Of a stretch of DNA of 64,000 bases, positions 33,301-44,900 are shown in pieces (positions within the stretch are counted from its first letter, which is position 1; each line of letters opens with the position of its first letter). Source of the DNA: Hygrophila difformis (Eukaryota; Streptophyta; Magnoliopsida; Lamiales; Acanthaceae); NCBI GenBank assembly GCA_030278955.1, contig JAOANR010000014.1:23500068-23564067 (forward strand), written 5' to 3'. Made by a program: the position numbers and the translations under genes. The notes beneath the pieces were generated by a model. That model made no database searches and was not told the DNA's origin. It worked only from the letters and a program-made list of their open reading frames with translations.

Positions 33301-35320
33301 CAATTTCTTTGTAGTGTTTGAGCAGACTCCTTTCTCCTGTCATGTGTTTGGAACATCCACTGTCGAAGTACCACACTTTGTCTGTAGCATTCTTCTTCTG
33401 TGAAAGAAAGGCAACGTGACATTTGTTCTGAATTTTAGGAACCCATTCGCACTTGATGGAGATCAGCTTCATCTTGATTTTGTCATTTGGCCAGATGATG
33501 GGTTTCCCTGTTTGTAGATCTTTTACCAAAATCCCACAGTTCTTGGTTTTGTGGCCTTCAAGCTTGCAATAATCGCATCTGAGTGGGATTGGAGGTGGAG
33601 GTCTCCTTGTCCATTTGTTTCTACCTACAGGATGGAATGATTTCTTGATAGTTCGGGGTTCACTTAGCATTCCTCCGGACACAAACTTGCTTTTCTTTTC
33701 TCCTCGTGAAGTTGAGGCTTGATATCCTAAGCCTTGTTTGTTGTTGCTCGGTCTTCCCATAGCAATTACATCATCTAACTTGGCTTTTCCTTTGTTTAGA
33801 GCCGCCAGAGTGCTTTCAGCCTTGGCAAGTTTGTCTTGAACTTCCGTGAGTTCAGTGTGAAGAGCGTCTTTCTTTCCAAGCATACTATAGTACCATAGTT
33901 TGTAGTCAACCTTTTCAACCTCCAGTTCCTTGTTTTCTTTCTGAAGCTCAGCATTTTTCTCACGTAGTTCATTCACCAGTCCAGACAGCTCTGTGGACGC
34001 CTTTTCAAGTTCCTGATTTTTGCTTGTGAGACTCTGGAGTTGTTCCTTTAGGCTTTCATTCTCGACATGTAATTCTACTGATTCAGCAATGGATATTTCC
34101 AGCTTCTCGAAAGTTTCTTCGTAGAGATCGTTGAGTTTGCTCACACTTTCATCTTGATTCCTAGCAAAAGAGTGAACCATGTTAGAGGAAACCATATTGA
34201 CTGAGTTGGTATCCATACCTGTTTCGGGTTCATCATCACTGTCCGAATCCCATGTACCGACGAAGGCTACTCCATAGTTTACACCATGTTCATCAGACTC
34301 CTTCTCATCTTCTGAGTCACTGAAGGTTACTTGATAGGATTTGCTGGACTCCTTTGGTCTGAGATTGGCACAGTCTTTTTTTATATGGCCTCTTCCCCCA
34401 CATTCAAAGCATATGATCTCCTTGTCATCCTCAATCCTTGAAGATTTTGGTTTATTTTTATCGAGAGACTTCGAGCCTTTCTGAGTGGATTTGGAGTTTG
34501 ATGTCCCGGCATCCTTCTTCATGGAGGAGTTGAATCTAGATCTACGATTCTTGATGATCTGATTTAGTCTTTTGGACAACATGGCCAGTTCTTCTTCGTC
34601 GCTGAAGTCATCATGATTTTCCATGGAGAAACCTTCTTCATCCTTGGTCATGGATTTGAATGCCACTGGTTTACTCTTGGTCCTGGGACAGTGATCCATT
34701 TCCCATGATTGTAGGATTCCCATTAGTTCATCAACCTGCAATTTATCAAAGTCTTTGTATAGCTCAAGTGCTGCGACCTTTGCATTGAACCTTTTCGGAA
34801 GCGTCCCAATGATTTTTCCTACAATGTCCTGTTGAGAGTACACTTTGCCAAGCTGAAGAGCTTGGTTGGTTAGATCACGGATACGACCAATATATTGGCC
34901 GACAGACTCATTATCATCCATAGAAATCTTATGAAATTGAGCATCAAGAGTAATGATTCTAGATTTCTTTACCGGAGCCATACCCTCGTAGGTATTGGCT
35001 AAAGTCGTCCAGACATCGTATGCAATCTTACATCCAGCGATAAGTCTGTATTGATCTTTTGTGAGAGCATTGTGAATCGCATTCAGGGCTTTGGAGTTCT
35101 TTGAAGCAGCAAGCTTCTCAGCAGTAGTCCATTCACTCCTTGGTTTGATGGTTTTTACACCGTCTTCTTCTTTTACTGGTGGATGGTATTGGTTTTCTAC
35201 TGCATCCCAAGCCCCTTCGTCCAGAGCAATGAGGAAAGCCTCCATTTGATCTTTCCAATATGCATAGTTTGATCCATCGAGCAATGGTGGTCTGGTTACA
35301 GATCCGCCTTGGTTTTCCAT
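30302..35320 (-). CDS. gag-pol: copia gag-pol polyprotein (intact)
   Basis: 1672 aa. I take the ATG at 35320 (MENQGGSV); the frame is open upstream only through the primer site. Gag (residues about 10-200, with [20 protein letters not shown]) carries a CCHC knuckle [14 protein letters not shown] near 303, a long coiled-coil stretch (about 400-520) and a second knuckle, [14 protein letters not shown], near 580. Protease has the active site [11 protein letters not shown] near 650. Integrase has HEKLGHLNF ... [11 protein letters not shown], then [15 protein letters not shown] and the Glu in [12 protein letters not shown]. Reverse transcriptase has [16 protein letters not shown] and catalytic YVDDIVFGS near 1355. 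RNase H has [18 protein letters not shown] and [11 protein letters not shown]. The order IN before RT is that of Ty1/copia. All catalytic residues I looked for are present and there is no internal stop, so it may be active. Confidence 0.95.
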   Translation of the reverse strand: MENQGGSVTRPPLLDGSNYAYWKDQMEAFLIALDEGAWDAVENQYHPPVKEEDGVKTIKPRSEWTTAEKLAASKNSKALNAIHNALTKDQYRLIAGCKIAYDVWTTLANTYEGMAPVKKSRIITLDAQFHKISMDDNESVGQYIGRIRDLTNQALQLGKVYSQQDIVGKIIGTLPKRFNAKVAALELYKDFDKLQVDELMGILQSWEMDHCPRTKSKPVAFKSMTKDEEGFSMENHDDFSDEEELAMLSKRLNQIIKNRRSRFNSSMKKDAGTSNSKSTQKGSKSLDKNKPKSSRIEDDKEIICFECGGRGHIKKDCANLRPKESSKSYQVTFSDSEDEKESDEHGVNYGVAFVGTWDSDSDDEPETGMDTNSVNMVSSNMVHSFARNQDESVSKLNDLYEETFEKLEISIAESVELHVENESLKEQLQSLTSKNQELEKASTELSGLVNELREKNAELQKENKELEVEKVDYKLWYYSMLGKKDALHTELTEVQDKLAKAESTLAALNKGKAKLDDVIAMGRPSNNKQGLGYQASTSRGEKKSKFVSGGMLSEPRTIKKSFHPVGRNKWTRRPPPPIPLRCDYCKLEGHKTKNCGILVKDLQTGKPIIWPNDKIKMKLISIKCEWVPKIQNKCHVAFLSQKKNATDKVWYFDSGCSKHMTGERSLLKHYKEIDGGFVVFGDGKRGALVGQGTIENNGSKELSPVFFVDGLQANLISISQLCDEDLVVQFTKKDCQVLNQDQECIMRGVRSKNNCYHLVHTCNFGAAAGKDHITLWHEKLGHLNFKDLIKLSKTGAVKGLPQFNKSSAVLCNECAKNKQHRSSHKLSELPGSTKCLDLLHMDLTGPMEVESLGGKKYIFVCIDDYSRYTWIDFLREKGDTFKAFEKLCNRLMTEKDTKVKRIRSDHGREFENQSFEEYCATHGIKHEYSAPKTPQQNGVVERRNRTLQEMSRVMLNSKKVAEFLWAEAVNTACYTINRVYLRPNSLMTPYEIWNGKKTSITYFHIFGSKCFVLNDREHVGKFQEKSNEGIFVGYSTTSRAYRVYLPKTRKVLESTNVTIEDVTSKEDVSPHDDETPCGQNVHNSTDSPTSDDQSTKRVQTPIMDTLSREAEPQKDLNGRIHKHHDSEDIIGDVNERRKTRGKKIDFKELAGLHCYTSKIEPSRVEEALQDEHWISAMQDELLQFERNEVWTLVERPQDKNIIGTKWIFRNKSDEKGNITRNKARLVAQGYTQVEGVDFSETFAPVARLEAVRLLLSIACSLGFKLYQMDVKSAFLNGWLNEEVYVEQPKGFEDPHHPQHVYNLNKALYGLKQAPRAWYERLSKYLLEHGFERGSLDKTLFIKRENKGILIAQVYVDDIVFGSTHHVLKDQFIEIMGKEFEMSMVGELTYFLGLQVTQKKDGIFLSQTKYARNIVKKFGMESSKPARTPIGMNDKLSKDPSGQSVDQKLYRSIIGSLLYLAASRPDISYAVGVCARYQADPKESHLKAAKRVIKYVSGTSDLGIWYSKESNLSLLSYSDADWAGDADDRKSTTGGCFYIGTNLVSWYSKKQSSISLSTAEAEYIASGSCCAQLLWMKQMMLDYGIDQEVLTILCDNMSAINISKNPVQHGRTKHIDLRHHFIRDLVEEGIVSIQHVGTTEQHADIFTKALDRERFEKEISAYAQSLKIPKIME

Positions 35321-35354
35321 GCCTTTTGTCTGGATCTCGCTATCCAAAGCGTGT

Positions 35355-35367
35355 CGCTCTGATACCA
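35355..35367 (-). other. primer binding site of copia element, initiator-Met tRNA
   Basis: The minus strand reads TGGTATCAGAGCG, two bases inside the 5' LTR. Confidence 0.9.
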
Positions 35368-35369
35368 AT

Positions 35370-36287
35370 TGTTAGGTCCGTTTGCGTGGATAACCAATTA
35401 AGTAGTCCTGAAAACTAGTTCAAGCACCTTACGTGGACACGTTAAACAGTTTAAGAATTTAAGCAGCGGAAAGTAAATAAACTGTGAAAATAAAGAACTC
35501 AAAGTTTGTTGACCCAGTTCGGCACAAGCCTACATCTGGGGGATACCAATCCAGGAGATTCACTAATTGTTTTGGTTTGATCCTCGATCTAAACAATAGT
35601 GAATTGTTTCGCCCAACTCCAATCACCAAGCGGACTGAATTGTCAAACCAAGACACTCCCCCTGTCTTGGTGAAGATCTCCTCGACCTTGCTCCAATCCC
35701 TTGAAGGCTCCTCCTTCAAGTTTGCCCTCGGTCGAAACCTGTTGGCGACTCTCCTTGATCTTTTCAATTAAGCTCTTGAGTTTGACGCCTTCCTCGAAAC
35801 CCTTGATTGAATTTGTCAACTTCAATCAAGTTCTTTAGTAACACTGTCGATCAATCCACCCGAGGAAGTGTTAATCGAATTTCTTCCTTCGAAATGATAA
35901 CTCGCGAACACGGAAGGAATATGATTCTCTTCTTCACCATATACTCTCGATTACTCAAGTGTGTAAGTCAAATTATTCAGCGCGCGGATCCATTCCTTGG
36001 CCGCCCTATTTGAAGAGAATCACCTTGTCTCTATTCTAAGGTAGAAGATCTTCTTTCCATAAATGCACGGATCCTTAGAATAGAGTTGCCCGTATTAAAA
36101 GATTGTAGTTTCCATGCTTCGTGTGCAAGATCCGGGCATAAGATCAGCTAGCCGTTGTGGAATATTTCTGAGTATATTCGCCAGCTCTTCTCCCTTTGCA
36201 TAGTTTGTCTGCTGTTGACGAGGTTGGTCCAACAAAGTAGTTCAGACATCGGTTGTGAACACATTTGCTCAAAACTGGTTCCCAACA
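35370..36287 (-). repeat. 5' LTR of copia element
   Basis: 918 bp, ends TGTTAGG...CCAACA on the plus strand. It contains the 54 bp absent from the other LTR. Confidence 0.95.
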
Positions 36288-36292
36288 GTTCT

Positions 36293-36708
36293 TTTTGTGT
36301 TTGTGCATGTTTGTTTTACTTTTTTTATTCTCCATAATCCATTATTACATTCTAGTGATTGCATAATCTGTCATGTGCATTTATTCCTCATCATTCATTA
36401 CCTTGTTACCTCTTTTACATGATTTAAATCACTTTTTAAGTGATAAAAATCCAAATCTCTTTCGTAGGCTTAATAGCCTATGAAATTTTACTTTTTGGTC
36501 TTTTGACCACTCCAAAATTATTTTAGACTATTTATAGTCTAAGAAAAAAAATCGTAAGGATCCCAAATCCTTATCTCCCCCTCCTCTTTCTATTTTTGTT
36601 TTATTAAGGGTTGGATTTAAAAATCCAACTCTATGTCTTTTATCCTATAAATTCAAGTAAAAAACCAATTAACTCACATTTAGAGCTTAGCTCAAAATGT
36701 GAGGATGT
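36293..36708 (+). repeat. array of seven perfect hairpins ending in LTR-boundary motif
   Basis: Continuation of the 24025-26151 segment. Hairpins: ATCACTT/AAGTGAT (36428-36444), TAGGCT/AGCCTA (36465-36480), GGTC/GACC nested in TTTTGG/CCAAAA (36493-36517), TTAGACTA/TAGTCTAA (36523-36542), TAAGGAT/ATCCTTA (36555-36573), GTTGGATT/AATCCAAC (36610-36629) and CTCACATTT/AAATGTGAG (36673-36703). The last is followed by gatgt and TGATTTTT at 36709. No coding potential. Confidence 0.8.
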
Positions 36709-36865
36709 TGATTTTTCAAACTTGAATGTGTTTATCAAAAACTTGCTAAAAACAGTTCCAACTCTCTCATTCAGCGACCTATGCTTAGAACTAGCTGAAG
36801 GAGTAAGACTACTGGTTTCAGACTTGTTTACTACTCCATGTCTTTCCAGAGGCATCATTCCTGCA

Positions 36866-39543
36866 GACCCAAATCAGGCGGGAGAAGGAGAGGGCTGATG
36901 CTGAAATGGCCAAAGAAAAAGAAGAGTGGAGGCAAAAGCGAGAGGCAGAAAGGGCCGAGCAAGATAAACTGTGGAAAGAAGAAATGGCCAAGAAAGCTGA
37001 GGAAGAAGCTAAGAAGGCTGAAATGGAAGAGAACAGTAGAAAAGCCCGGGAAGAGGAAAAGAATAGAAAAGTTGCTGAGAAAATTCAAGCTGAGCTAGAG
37101 AAGAGACAGGATAAAGAAGTCACAACAGAGGCTGATGTTGGGGACGATGACTGTTAAATAATCAGCGGAACCAACATCGTGCCTGTTAAGGTGAAATAAG
37201 AGCCGGCTGAATGGGCTAAAGATCGAAAGAAGCAGCAAAAGGAGTTAGCCACTCGGAGGAGTGGGAGTGAAAAGAAAGTGGATGAGATCGGTGAAGGACT
37301 CAAGCCCACAGAAGAGATAAAGGAAATGGTGCAGGAGGGCAATGAGCGTTTCGAACAGTTGAAGGAGAAGACTGCAGAACTGTTAGAAAGTCTGGATCAA
37401 GTTGTTGCAAATGCAATAGCTGCAGCCGCTGCCCAATCTCAAACCACTGCACCTGATGAGAAGACAATAGAATTAGAAGGCTCGCATGCCGAGGCATATC
37501 CACAAGTCGAGGCAAATCAAGGAGAAGCAGTGGCAAATGAGGGCAGTGGTGGCAGCTCTCAAGCAAATGTGGATACCATTGAGGACCTGTTCAAGAACAA
37601 AACATATCAACAAATCCTCCAAGGGGATCTTGATATCACTGGAGATCAAGGAGATCACATGGTAGAACAGTTAGGGAAATTAAAAACATGTTGTTGATCC
37701 CGTCTTTTCTGATGATTTTCTCAAAGCTGTGCTTCATGAATTTCGTTGTAATTCGTCTGAACAGGGAATATCTCAAGGAGTCGAGCAGGCGGAACACGAA
37801 CAACAGTCTGAAGGACAGCCGCAGGGGGATGTGTAGGCTGAAACTGAACATCAAGTAGAGGTTGAACATCATGAGCAGCAAGAGCAGATGGAGGAGAAAT
37901 CGAATTCTGACTGGGAGCAGGCATATCCTCAGGACTCCCAAGAATCAACGGGGTCAGTCCAATCCGCTGGATATTGGGAGAAATCCACCTCAAAGGGACG
38001 CCTGGGGGTATCCACAAAGAAATGCAAAAAGTTCCCCATTAAGGACGATGCAGATATAATGAGAAGGTTCAACGGGAACGAGCATAATGCGGGGCGTTAT
38101 ACGGCGCTAGGAGAATTATTTGTACCCGATAAAAGATTTAGTCCGGAAATGGTGAATCATCCTACGCCGGTCTTCCTGCAACAAAACCATGGATGGACTG
38201 AATTCCTTACGCACCACGCTGAACCTGGGATAGCAGAGCTGGTTCGGGAGTTCTATTGCAACATCAATGTCGCTCAAAAGAAGAGTTGGGTGCGAGGAGT
38301 TGATGTAGACATATCTGGAGAGTATCTGAACAGATTCCTCAATACCCCCAACTGGGCATCAGAATTCCCGACAGCTGAGCATTTTGAAAAAGGAGCATGT
38401 AAGGCAGTTGATAGGCCATACTATGACAACATCACAAGATCCCTTACTGCCGAGAGCTACACTGGCGAGTTCTCCTTCAAAGCCAAGCACCTGAAGCTGG
38501 GGTTCCAACCTTCATATGACTTCTACATGTCAAAAATCAGGCCCAACCCTCATGCACATGAGACATCTGGTCGGATGCTGAAGGGTTTTGCTAAGTTATG
38601 GCATGGACTGAAGATCAATGTAGGGGAGCACATTTTCCATGTCATGACTGCAAGGACCTCCGGCAGGGCGGCTGCTCTCTGCTATCCAAACCTCATTAGA
38701 AGAATCTGCGAAGCCCAAGGAGTAGATCTATCTGTTTTCTCAGGGAGCGACACTATTGATATGAGTCGCCCAATTCCAGTTCCAAAAACGCGGGTATCTG
38801 ATCCAGTGGTATACGCGATGCCAGATGAGTCAAAAGCCCAATCCAGATACACTCCTGGGCAACCAGCTAAGCGCAAGTCACGAAGGAAAGAGGCCCGTAC
38901 TGAAGCGGTGCCTTCAACAAAAGAAGCTGGAGTTCCCTCAATTGGACCTGCTGCGGAAGAACATCCTCGAAGTGAGGCCCCCACTCAGACTCATCCTGGA
39001 ACTGATGTTTCCACTCCAAGCCTATCACGAAGACATCCAGTCCGACCCTCTCGCAGAAGTCCGACTGTGTCTCAGTATCCAGCTGATTCTCAAACTCTAG
39101 AAGCAGTGAGCAGAATGGGAGAGTCAATGATGCAGAGTGTCAGATCTTTGGCCGATGTCATTGTTTCGACTCACGAGAAACAAATGCAGAAAGAGGAAGA
39201 GTTTAGGCTGAAAATGCTTGAGAGAGAAGAGGAGTTCAGAAGAGAAGCGGCAAGGCAGCATCAAGAAAGGATTGAGAATGAGGAAAAGAATAGGAAAATG
39301 TTTGAAGCAGTGTTCGCCAGTCAAGCCAGAATGTTCGATAATCAAGCCGAAATGATGAAGACCCTGCTCAGAAACTACCCTCACCTCCAAGAGATGACAC
39401 CGGACCATCCAAGCACCATCCAGAGGAGAAAGATTGAGCCAACGCGATCACATTCATGCGAGCTCCAATGTAAACGTCATGCATTAGATTTTCCATTCAC
39501 CCCATACACTCTCATCCATACTGTGGAAATCTATTGTAATTGA
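36866..39543 (+). pseudogene. env-position accessory gene of Athila-like element (broken)
   Basis: Pieces of one protein in shifting frames: a Lys/Glu-rich coiled coil (36870-37157), an acidic segment (about 37200-37697), a Gln/Glu-rich piece with a TAG near 37837, then a long open part (37888-39543, 551 aa). The last part has GELFVPDKRFSPEMVN, WTEFLTHHAEPGIAELVREFYCNIN, VRGVDVDISGEYLNRFLNTP, a Pro/Ser-rich linker, and a C-terminal coiled coil (EEFRLKMLEREEEFRREAAR). The V-REFY-x-N-[IL] ... VRG-x-x-x-x-I ... LNRFL-x-x-P pattern matches plant retroelement accessory ORFs. A splice acceptor (cctgcag at about 36859-36865) could join it to the short exon ending at 25186, though I could not confirm a matching phase. 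No membrane anchor is seen. Confidence 0.65.
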
Positions 39544-41087
39544 TGTATTTATTGCTTTCCACAAGAGAATTTCGTCTTGGATTCTCAAAAATATTTCGAA
39601 AAAGATGTGTGACAGTCCAAGATGAATAAGTGACTGTCACGCCAAAAACAAAGCTGTGACATGCTTGCATGCTCATAGTGTCTTTTTACCGCTTTCAATT
39701 AAATAACCGGCATAAAACAAGCATAAATCTGTCACCTAAATTCACATGTTGAATTTAGGCTAAGGATGAAATTTTCAAACTATTAAATTGGGATAAAACA
39801 ATTAAAAATATGCATGATATAAATTCTTGAGGTTTTGAGCTATAAAAATCCAATGATATGATCACTTGAAAGAAAAACAAAACTCTCATGTTGAGAATTT
39901 GATTGAATAATTTGCAAGAAATTTTCAAAGGTTAAATTTAAGAATAAAGGTATGACATGATCAAACTGTCCATGTGAGATCTGAGCCGAGTCATTTTTAC
40001 TCAATGTTTCCTTGTTGTGTGAAAATCAATTCGATTAAAGGACACTAGAACTTGCAATTGGGATCGATTCAAGACCATGCCATATTCCCGAAATCGAGCA
40101 TATGATCGAGGCACTTAGAGAAACCCAAAATTTTGGCTTTCATTTGAATTCCAAACCCAAAAATATTTTCCCTTTAGGAATAACCAAGTTGAGCCTTTAA
40201 GCCTAATTTTTCTTTGAAACCACTATATTATTCCCAACCTTATAAAAATACCAAGAAAATCAAACCCAAGTGAACACGAATAAATTCCATCAAGGCATTA
40301 TAGTTTATGATCATCAAAAATATCAATCGGTATTCATAAACCGATCAAAAAAAAAAAAAGAGAGAGAAAGAGAAGAAAAGAAAGAAGGAAGTGTTGAGAT
40401 CCATTCAACAAAAATAAATTGCAATTGACAAGGCAAATTAGACAAAGTCTAATGTCATGCAATAGAAAAGAAAAACAAAAGAAAGAAAGAAAATATTGAT
40501 GATCATAGATTTTAAATAAAAATATGCCAAGTTATGATGGAATGGATTCGTGTCACTTTTTAGCCTAATAATCCCCTTTCCTACCAAATGTTACAACCGT
40601 ATGCCCCGTTATAACCTTGAATAAGACCTCGGGATCTCGATTTGAGGAAATGAGTAGGTGGCGAGTTGGTCTAATTGCAAGCTTATGGGAGAATTTAATT
40701 GAATTTGATCATGAGAGTATTGTATAAAAGCCAACTTTGAGAGTGAGTGAAATTTCCGACTCTACTATATGTGAGGCTCTGCTTTGATTGATTAATGTTC
40801 ATGTCATGCTTGAATTCAAGAATTAAACCAATGAAAATTTTCCATAAATATATTCAAGAAAAATTAACAATAATGATTGATTTGAATACCTATCCAAGTG
40901 AGAAGTATCATTTCATTAAACACTGCAATCAAGAGAGTTTAACACTTGTAATTTTGATTGTATTATCCCAATATAACAAGAATGAAATTTCTGAAGCCAC
41001 GCAAATGGATTGAATATGCAGAGTCCTTGCTCTCAGGAGCACTGACTCTGACTGCTCGGGGACGATCAGTATTAAATGTGAGGATGT
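39544..41087 (+). other. 3' noncoding region of Athila-like element
   Basis: No gene. It shows further perfect hairpins (GTGACAGTC/GACTGTCAC 39609-39640, CCTAAATTC/GAATTTAGG 39735-39759, ATTAGAC/GTCTAAT about 40438-40454), a purine run (40347-40395) and, at the end, aaatgtgaggatgt before the LTR. Confidence 0.7.
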
Positions 41088-41404
41088 TGATAATGGCCAA
41101 AATTGTCCATTATTTCCAATCCATTTCCGTGTCTGAGACGAACATTTTGATCGAAATCCCATCTTATTTCAATAAGAAAGCAGTTGAATTCGACAGATTG
41201 ATGCAAGTTTGTAAAAATATTAAGCTGGTAATGAAAGACACAAAATATGCAATTTTAGTTGCATTTGTGTTAGAAAAATCCAAAAACATGAAAAAAGGAA
41301 AAAGAAAAGAAAAAGGAATGAAAAGATGGGCAAAAGAATAAGATAGCCCACAAAAATAAAAAAGATGGGAAAAAGAATGAAAATCCCACAATCTGAAAAT
41401 TTGG

Positions 41405-41850
41405 CTAAGTGTTGAAGACCAATTCGGTCTATAAGCAATTCGACTTAAATCGAATTGCTCATTAGACCGAATTGCTGAAGAAAGAAGAAAAGTGTTGAGG
41501 AAGAAAAGAGCAACCAATTCGGTCTGTGGCAATTCGGTCTAAACCGAATTGACCCCTAGACCGAATTACACTATGGAAAGAAAGAAGACTTTGAGAGAGC
41601 AGAAAAGAAGAGGTTCGATCTATGCAATTCGGTCTAGACCGAATTGACTGCATAGACCGAATTGCCTTAAAGCAAAGAAGCCAAGCAGGAGCCATCTTCA
41701 ATTCGACAAGGCCAATTCGGTCTACCCATAGACCGAATTGATGGGTGAATGCCACATTCCAGCTCAAGAACAAGAAGGAAGACATCATGCAATTCGAATT
41801 GCATCAATTCGATCTAAACCGAATTGGATGAGGAGACCGAATCACATTCA
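41405..41850. repeat. nested palindrome cluster, LTR upstream part
   Basis: Several copies of AATTCGGTCTAGACCGAATT, each enclosed in longer arms. At about 41624-41665, for example, an outer pair (tctatgca with tgcataga) encloses the core. The arms vary from copy to copy while staying complementary. Confidence 0.85.
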
Positions 41851-41906
41851 AAAGTACAGCTGAGCACGTGAGAAATGCATGATGGGCCTAGGGTTTCGAA
41901 AACAAG

Positions 41907-41914
41907 TATAAAAG
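41907..41914 (+). promoter_or_regulatory. TATA box of Athila-like LTR
   Basis: TATAAAAG about 820 bp into the LTR, just after palindrome cluster 1 and followed by a C/A-rich stretch. A plausible Pol II start. Confidence 0.6.
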
Positions 41915-44900
41915 CTGACCTTCCTCAACACAAGAAATATCCTTAGACACACAAACTCTTGGACAGTTGCTGGGAGACAAAAAGAAGGAGAAGGTTCTTC
42001 ACCCCTTAAGGGTTAGGTAGGTAGTGTAGTTTAGTTAGTTTATTTTTCATGCTTGTAATGTAGTTTTATTGCTTTTGAGCTTAGCTTTTGTCTCATAGAA
42101 GCTGATTACCACCCTTAGTGTAGCCATTTCCATAAACCTTAAATGCTTTGTAGTTAGAATGAACCCTACCTTCAAGCTAATGAATGGTTTTAGGGTTGTT
42201 TACTGCTTTCCGATGTCAATACAAGAAGGAATCCAGAAATGGGTTATCATTTCAAGTGTTTGGCATCTATTTAATGCTTTCCTTAGCAATAATGGTAGAA
42301 TGTTTGTTTGTTTCAACTAGGTTATATTTATTATGCCCTAGTTGACTTGCAGTCTTAATAAATGTGTGCTAAGTGGTTTGTGGCTTGACTGTACACCTTA
42401 GAGACTCAAATAAGTGTTCTTAGATTTTAGATAATCTTAGGCTTGTTAGAATTTATTTTCTTGCTTTCCAGTTGTTGTTTTATTTGCCTTCATTAACTTA
42501 ATGTTGCCTTAGATTATGTAGGAGTTCTTGCTTTTGAGCATATGTTCTTATTTTTATTCAGTTTATGCTTGAGTCCTTAATCTTTGATTGCTTGTTTGTA
42601 GTTTTGAGGTTTGGTTCAAGCCAATGCCTGTTAGCCACATAACCTAGGTCTATTCTCCTTAATACACTCATTAGTGTGGCTGTGAAGTGACATTGATGTG
42701 AAATGAGGGATTAGGTAAATCTTATCCATCATAAACCATACAATGTAAACCAAACCCACACTTAAGAGAGAAAGACATGCAATTCGGTTTGAGGTAATTC
42801 GGTCTAGGCCGAATTTACCCATGAAAATGGAATTGCATGGCGAAAATAGTGTTAAATGCTTCACTTGGAAAATTTTTATGCAATTCGATCTAGGCAATTC
42901 GGTCTATACCGAATTGCCCATGAGATCAAACTGCATAGCAAAAAGAGTTATCTCATGTGAATTCGGTCTATGCAATTCGGTCTATAGACCGAATTGCCCA
43001 TATAGACCGAATTGACTTGGGAGACCACATTGTATCCATGCCATCCCCTCATGCCTTAGTTCATTTTTATCTGTCTTACCAATTCGAATTGTCCAAGTTC
43101 GGTCTAGACCGAATTCAATTGGCAATTCGAATCACCCTCATTTTTTGGGGTAAATGCCTTAGCCAAAGTTGAGTGAAGGAATGACTTCATCAATTCAAAT
43201 TGTCCAATTCGGTTTAGACCGAATTGCTTGACAATTCGAATTAGAGGATGCTTCATAACTTTACAAGGATTAATTGGGTATGGTGTTACTTCATATCTCA
43301 TGCATGCTCAATTCGGTCTCTTTTGCATTTAGCCCAATAGACCGAATTGCTTTCTTCCTTCTATTTTAAAACTCCCAAAAATATTTTATTTCTTGAGTTG
43401 TGTAAGTTGCATGGGTGTATTGGGCCTAGGTCCACTACATCTAATTTTATCCATTACACATCTCAACCCATTAGTGTCTATTTATTGTGTGATTAACACT
43501 CACACAATACCAAAAACATTTTCTTAATTTTGTTTATTTTCCCTTTCATTGTGTGTATGAACAACTAGTAAGAAATAACATCAGACTAATGTTGGCAGAT
43601 ATTCCCACACGGATAATTAGCTCGTATTCTGAGTATTAATTACTAGTTGTTATTTTGCATGGTTCGGGTAGTGGTCGGTGGAAGCCTTGGCGGTTCGTCC
43701 ATCCGGGATCATAATAGCTGCTCAGCTGACTCCTATCCAGATACAGTTTTCTTTTCTTTATCTTAATTTCAAACCTGAATCTAGAGTTGTAGTAATAAAA
43801 GATGATATATGCCAATGTCATCGAATGATTATTACAGTAATAGAACATGTGGGTTTTCCTCCAGATTCACAGACAGTGAAGTCTGAAGTGACGGCGGCAA
43901 CTGTCACTTAAGGCGTTCAACTGCCTACATGTCATTCCATCTGGAATACTTGGGAACCGGATAGCAGATGTTTGCAGTCCGGATAATCCCAATTATTTCT
44001 GGCATTCTCTTTCAGCCAATTTCTTCTTATCTCAGGCTAATCTATCTTTGTGTATCGAATTCTGTCTAACCCCACCATATATTTTGGGGTAGTTTATTTT
44101 ACTTCTCATATACATGTATGCATGATACTATTATGTAGATACTGTGGTCATTACTATTTTGGGGATCCTTCCCCTTGGACATAGAAGTCTTGATTTAAAT
44201 CAGATGTTGCATAATAAATTTCCAACAAAAATTCCTTCATAAAATCCGGATCTGAGTAAGGGATAAATTCAACAGTTATGACTAATTCATCTTCTACTGG
44301 GGGTTTATTTTGAGAACTTAGAAGCAGAGCCAGCGAGTAGGTCTCACCTAGATTGAAAGGATCTGTGTTTTAATTGAGAGTTTTGTACCTGTTTAGGGAA
44401 TGATTTTCAAACATCTATTTGCCTCTCAAAATTACTGTGTGTTGGAAATCTTGTATTAAGTGTCGCATCGGATTCGTTTCCATTTGGATTCGGATAAAAT
44501 GTGATAATTAATACTAGAGGAACAACATATAGGCCTTGGTTAATTTCTATGGTAGGGTTGAGTATTCTTTCAACTACTATCTTCTCCCACCAAAGCCTAA
44601 AATTGAGTCTTGAGTGAGTGCATTCGGAACAAACCTTCATAGGTCTGCTCCACTCATGTTTGTATCTCATAACTAACCGAATGTTATAAGCCCTGTGGCT
44701 TACTGATATTTGGGAAGTCCTAAATCTGCATCTGGTCACCAAGACCAGGGGCTCTTTTATACTAACGGATTGTGACGATCTTTTAAGACTTCCGAGCGAT
44801 AGGTTTTTAAATGCTTTTTTTACTGCTTTCTTTACCGCTTTCTTTAAAATGCTTTCATAGAGGTCACTCGGAAGCAGAGATGCATCTTCCGGTTGTAAGG

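Larger units (their letters stand above)
26157..36287 (-). mobile_element. complete Ty1/copia element, SIRE/Maximus-like
   Basis: 10.1 kb on the minus strand, flanked by the 5-bp target duplication GTTCT (26152-26156 and 36288-36292). Order in element direction: 5' LTR (36287-35370), initiator-Met primer site, one long gag-pol frame, an env-position gene, polypurine tract (27035-27021) and 3' LTR (27020-26157). The extra gene after pol and the overall size fit the SIRE/Maximus lineage. The LTRs differ by a 54-bp deletion and a few base changes, so it is fairly young. Confidence 0.95.
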
